A stretch of DNA of 16,031 nucleotides. Origin: Oscillospiraceae bacterium (GTDB lineage: Bacteria > Bacillota > Clostridia > Oscillospirales > Oscillospiraceae). The stretch spans positions 1 through 16,031 of the forward strand of contig JAEFAK010000014.1 of assembly GCA_016287555.1 (NCBI GenBank), written 5' to 3'. Below are positions 14,849 to 16,031 of this stretch, piece after piece; positions within the stretch are counted from its first letter, which is position 1, and every line of letters begins with the position of its first letter. The translations under genes were made by a program, and so were the position numbers. The notes below the pieces were generated by a model. It was not told where the DNA came from and ran no database searches. It saw only the letters and a program-made list of their open reading frames with translations.

Positions 14849-15363
14849 TTGTCGTCCTCCCCTTCCTTCGTTTCCGGCAGTGCAGGAGAATTCTCCGGTT
14901 CGCCGAGTTCCGGCGTGTTCTCCGGGACTATAAGATCCGGCATTGCCGGCGGCTTGGTGTCTTTCCTGAAAACGAAAAATCTGTATCCGAAGAAATTGAT
15001 GAGCGTCACGATGATCTGGGCGAGGACCTTCGCGATATACTCGTTGAGTCCGATCCCCGTAAGCAGATGGAGCACCAGCGTGCTCGAGCCGAGCGAGACG
15101 AGATTGACGAGAAGGAACTTCAGCACCTGCAGGAACACGCTGGACGAGTTTTCTTTTCTGAAGGTAATGTTCCTGTTGAGCACGAAGCCCGAGACGAAGC
15201 CCGCTATATAGCCGAGAACATGGGATATCTCAGGCGAGAGGCGGAAAAGCTCATGCGCCGCGGTAAATACGAGGAAATCAAGCAGAGTGTTGAAAATGCC
15301 TATTATCCCGTACAGGATGAAGGATCTGAATTTATTCCAGACCTTCATAATGAACTCTTTCAT
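14845..15363 (-). CDS. GtrA-like four-helix membrane protein
   Basis: A 172-residue membrane protein of the GtrA family, often linked to moving or modifying lipid-linked sugars for cell-surface glycans. Four membrane helices lie at about 14-36, 45-63, 77-101 and 109-132. The family motifs LDFLVF (28-33), GFVLNRNITFRK (59-70) and NFFGYRFFVFR (123-133) are present. A Pro/Glu-rich acidic tail follows (136-172; repeats like PENTPELGEPENSPALPE), which most family members lack. GGAGG (15371-15375) lies 7 nt before the ATG at 15363. A second Met at residue 6 is possible but less well placed. The gene is 38 nt after purL with no terminator between, so it may be in the same transcript. No glycosyltransferase gene is adjacent, so the substrate is unknown. 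Confidence 0.88.
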   Translation of the reverse strand: MKEFIMKVWNKFRSFILYGIIGIFNTLLDFLVFTAAHELFRLSPEISHVLGYIAGFVSGFVLNRNITFRKENSSSVFLQVLKFLLVNLVSLGSSTLVLHLLTGIGLNEYIAKVLAQIIVTLINFFGYRFFVFRKDTKPPAMPDLIVPENTPELGEPENSPALPETKEGEDDK

Positions 15364-15401
15364 CCTTTCGCCTCCCCCCTTTTAGTATATCCAATGTCAG
15401 A

Positions 15402-16031
15402 TCAGAGATAGTAGGACACGCCGCCCTCGAAAATGGGCTGATATAGCTCGCCGACTATGTTGCGGGCGACGAGATCGCCTCGGCGCTCGGTGTGCGCCAT
15501 TTTGCCGAGTACACGGCCGTCCGCGCTCATAATGCCCTCTATGGCCATGAGCGAACCGTTCGGGTTGACGGAGGTGTCCATGGAAGGCTCGCCTCTGTCG
15601 TCGCAATACTGCGTCGCGACCTGGCCGTTGGCTATAAGTTCGGCGAGAAGCGGCTCGGGAGCTATGAAGCGGCCCTCTCCGTGCGATACGGGTACGGTGT
15701 GCAGTTCGCCCACGCGGCACTTGGAAAGCCAGGGCGAGGCGACAGAGCAGATGCGCGTCGTCACGTAGCGCGACTGGTGGCGTCCGATAAGGTTGAACGT
15801 CAGCGTCGGGCTCTCCTTGGCGAGCGTTCTTATCTCGCCGTAGGGCACGAGGCCGAGCTTGATGAGGGCCTGGAAGCCGTTGCAGATGCCAAGCATGAGC
15901 CCGTCGCGGTTCTTCAGAAGCTCAGTCACGGCGTCAGTAAGACGCGCGTCGCGGAAGAAGGACGTTATGAATTTGACGGAGCCCTCGGGCTCGTCGCCGC
16001 CGGAAAAGCCGCCCGGCAGGCTTATCATATT
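15402..16031 (-). CDS. purL: Phosphoribosylformylglycinamidine synthase, C-terminal glutaminase part (partial)
   Basis: This is the 3' end of a gene that continues past the right edge. The 209 visible residues are a class I glutamine amidotransferase domain of the PurL type, which supplies ammonia to make FGAM in purine synthesis. IPGGFSGGDEP-like LPGGFSGGDEPEGS opens the visible part. The nucleophile Cys49 (counted from the first visible Met) is in MLGICNGFQALIKLGL. His179 and Glu181 are in GKMAHTERRGD. PVSHGEGRF (113-121) is also typical. The codon before that Met is AAT (Asn), so the Met is internal rather than a start. Fusion to the synthetase domain (long PurL) is likely but lies outside the window; a separate purQ is the alternative. 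Confidence 0.92.
   Translation of the reverse strand, partial: NMISLPGGFSGGDEPEGSVKFITSFFRDARLTDAVTELLKNRDGLMLGICNGFQALIKLGLVPYGEIRTLAKESPTLTFNLIGRHQSRYVTTRICSVASPWLSKCRVGELHTVPVSHGEGRFIAPEPLLAELIANGQVATQYCDDRGEPSMDTSVNPNGSLMAIEGIMSADGRVLGKMAHTERRGDLVARNIVGELYQPIFEGGVSYYL

Overview
The window reads as ordinary chromosome from a GC-rich member of the Clostridia (Firmicutes), possibly an Oscillospiraceae- or Christensenellaceae-like anaerobe. The clues are strong GGAGG ribosome binding sites, TTGACA/TATAAT-type promoters, S-layer homology (SLH) domains, a CotF-type ferritin-like coat protein, a Firmicutes-style L10 leader, a long-form PurL and a MocR regulator next to an ECF vitamin transporter subunit. 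The taxon is inferred from gene content only. I see no transposase, phage, CRISPR, tRNA or rRNA.

Layout, left to right. A CotF/ferritin-like coat protein gene (+) meets a four-gene minus-strand operon at a shared bidirectional terminator (538-570). The operon runs from a clear promoter near 6878-6906 through a response regulator (TTG start), a sensor histidine kinase, a membrane-anchored HtrA-like protease with PDZ domain, and a secreted phosphodiester glycosidase (NAGPA/DUF2233) with three SLH repeats. The genes are packed with overlaps or gaps of 25 nt or less. The set looks like a cell-envelope sensing and response unit. The HtrA-like protein has Thr where the catalytic Ser should be.

Next comes a divergent pair: an ECF transporter S component (-) and a GntR/MocR-type regulator (+). 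The regulator is short and has Arg in place of the PLP-binding Lys. The 92-nt space between them carries a good promoter and repeated CATCTG-type elements that look like operators. The pair suggests vitamin B6 uptake and its control, but this is inference.

A stand-alone glycerol kinase gene (+) follows with its own promoter. It converges on the ribosomal stalk operon rplJ-rplL (-), which has a full L10 leader (kink-turn stem, attenuator hairpin, promoter). The operon is not flanked by rplKA or rpoBC as it commonly is. Divergent from it is an LTA-synthase-family sulfatase-fold membrane protein (+), tail to tail with rsmE (-). Upstream of rsmE on the minus strand lie cdd (cytidine deaminase), a GtrA-like membrane protein, and the 3' end of purL, which runs off the right edge.

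No clearly new multi-gene system is visible. The points most worth a second look are the altered MocR regulator with its operator-like repeats, the Ser-to-Thr HtrA homologue inside the two-component operon, and the detached rplJL operon. Most other long open frames are antisense shadows of these genes caused by high GC.
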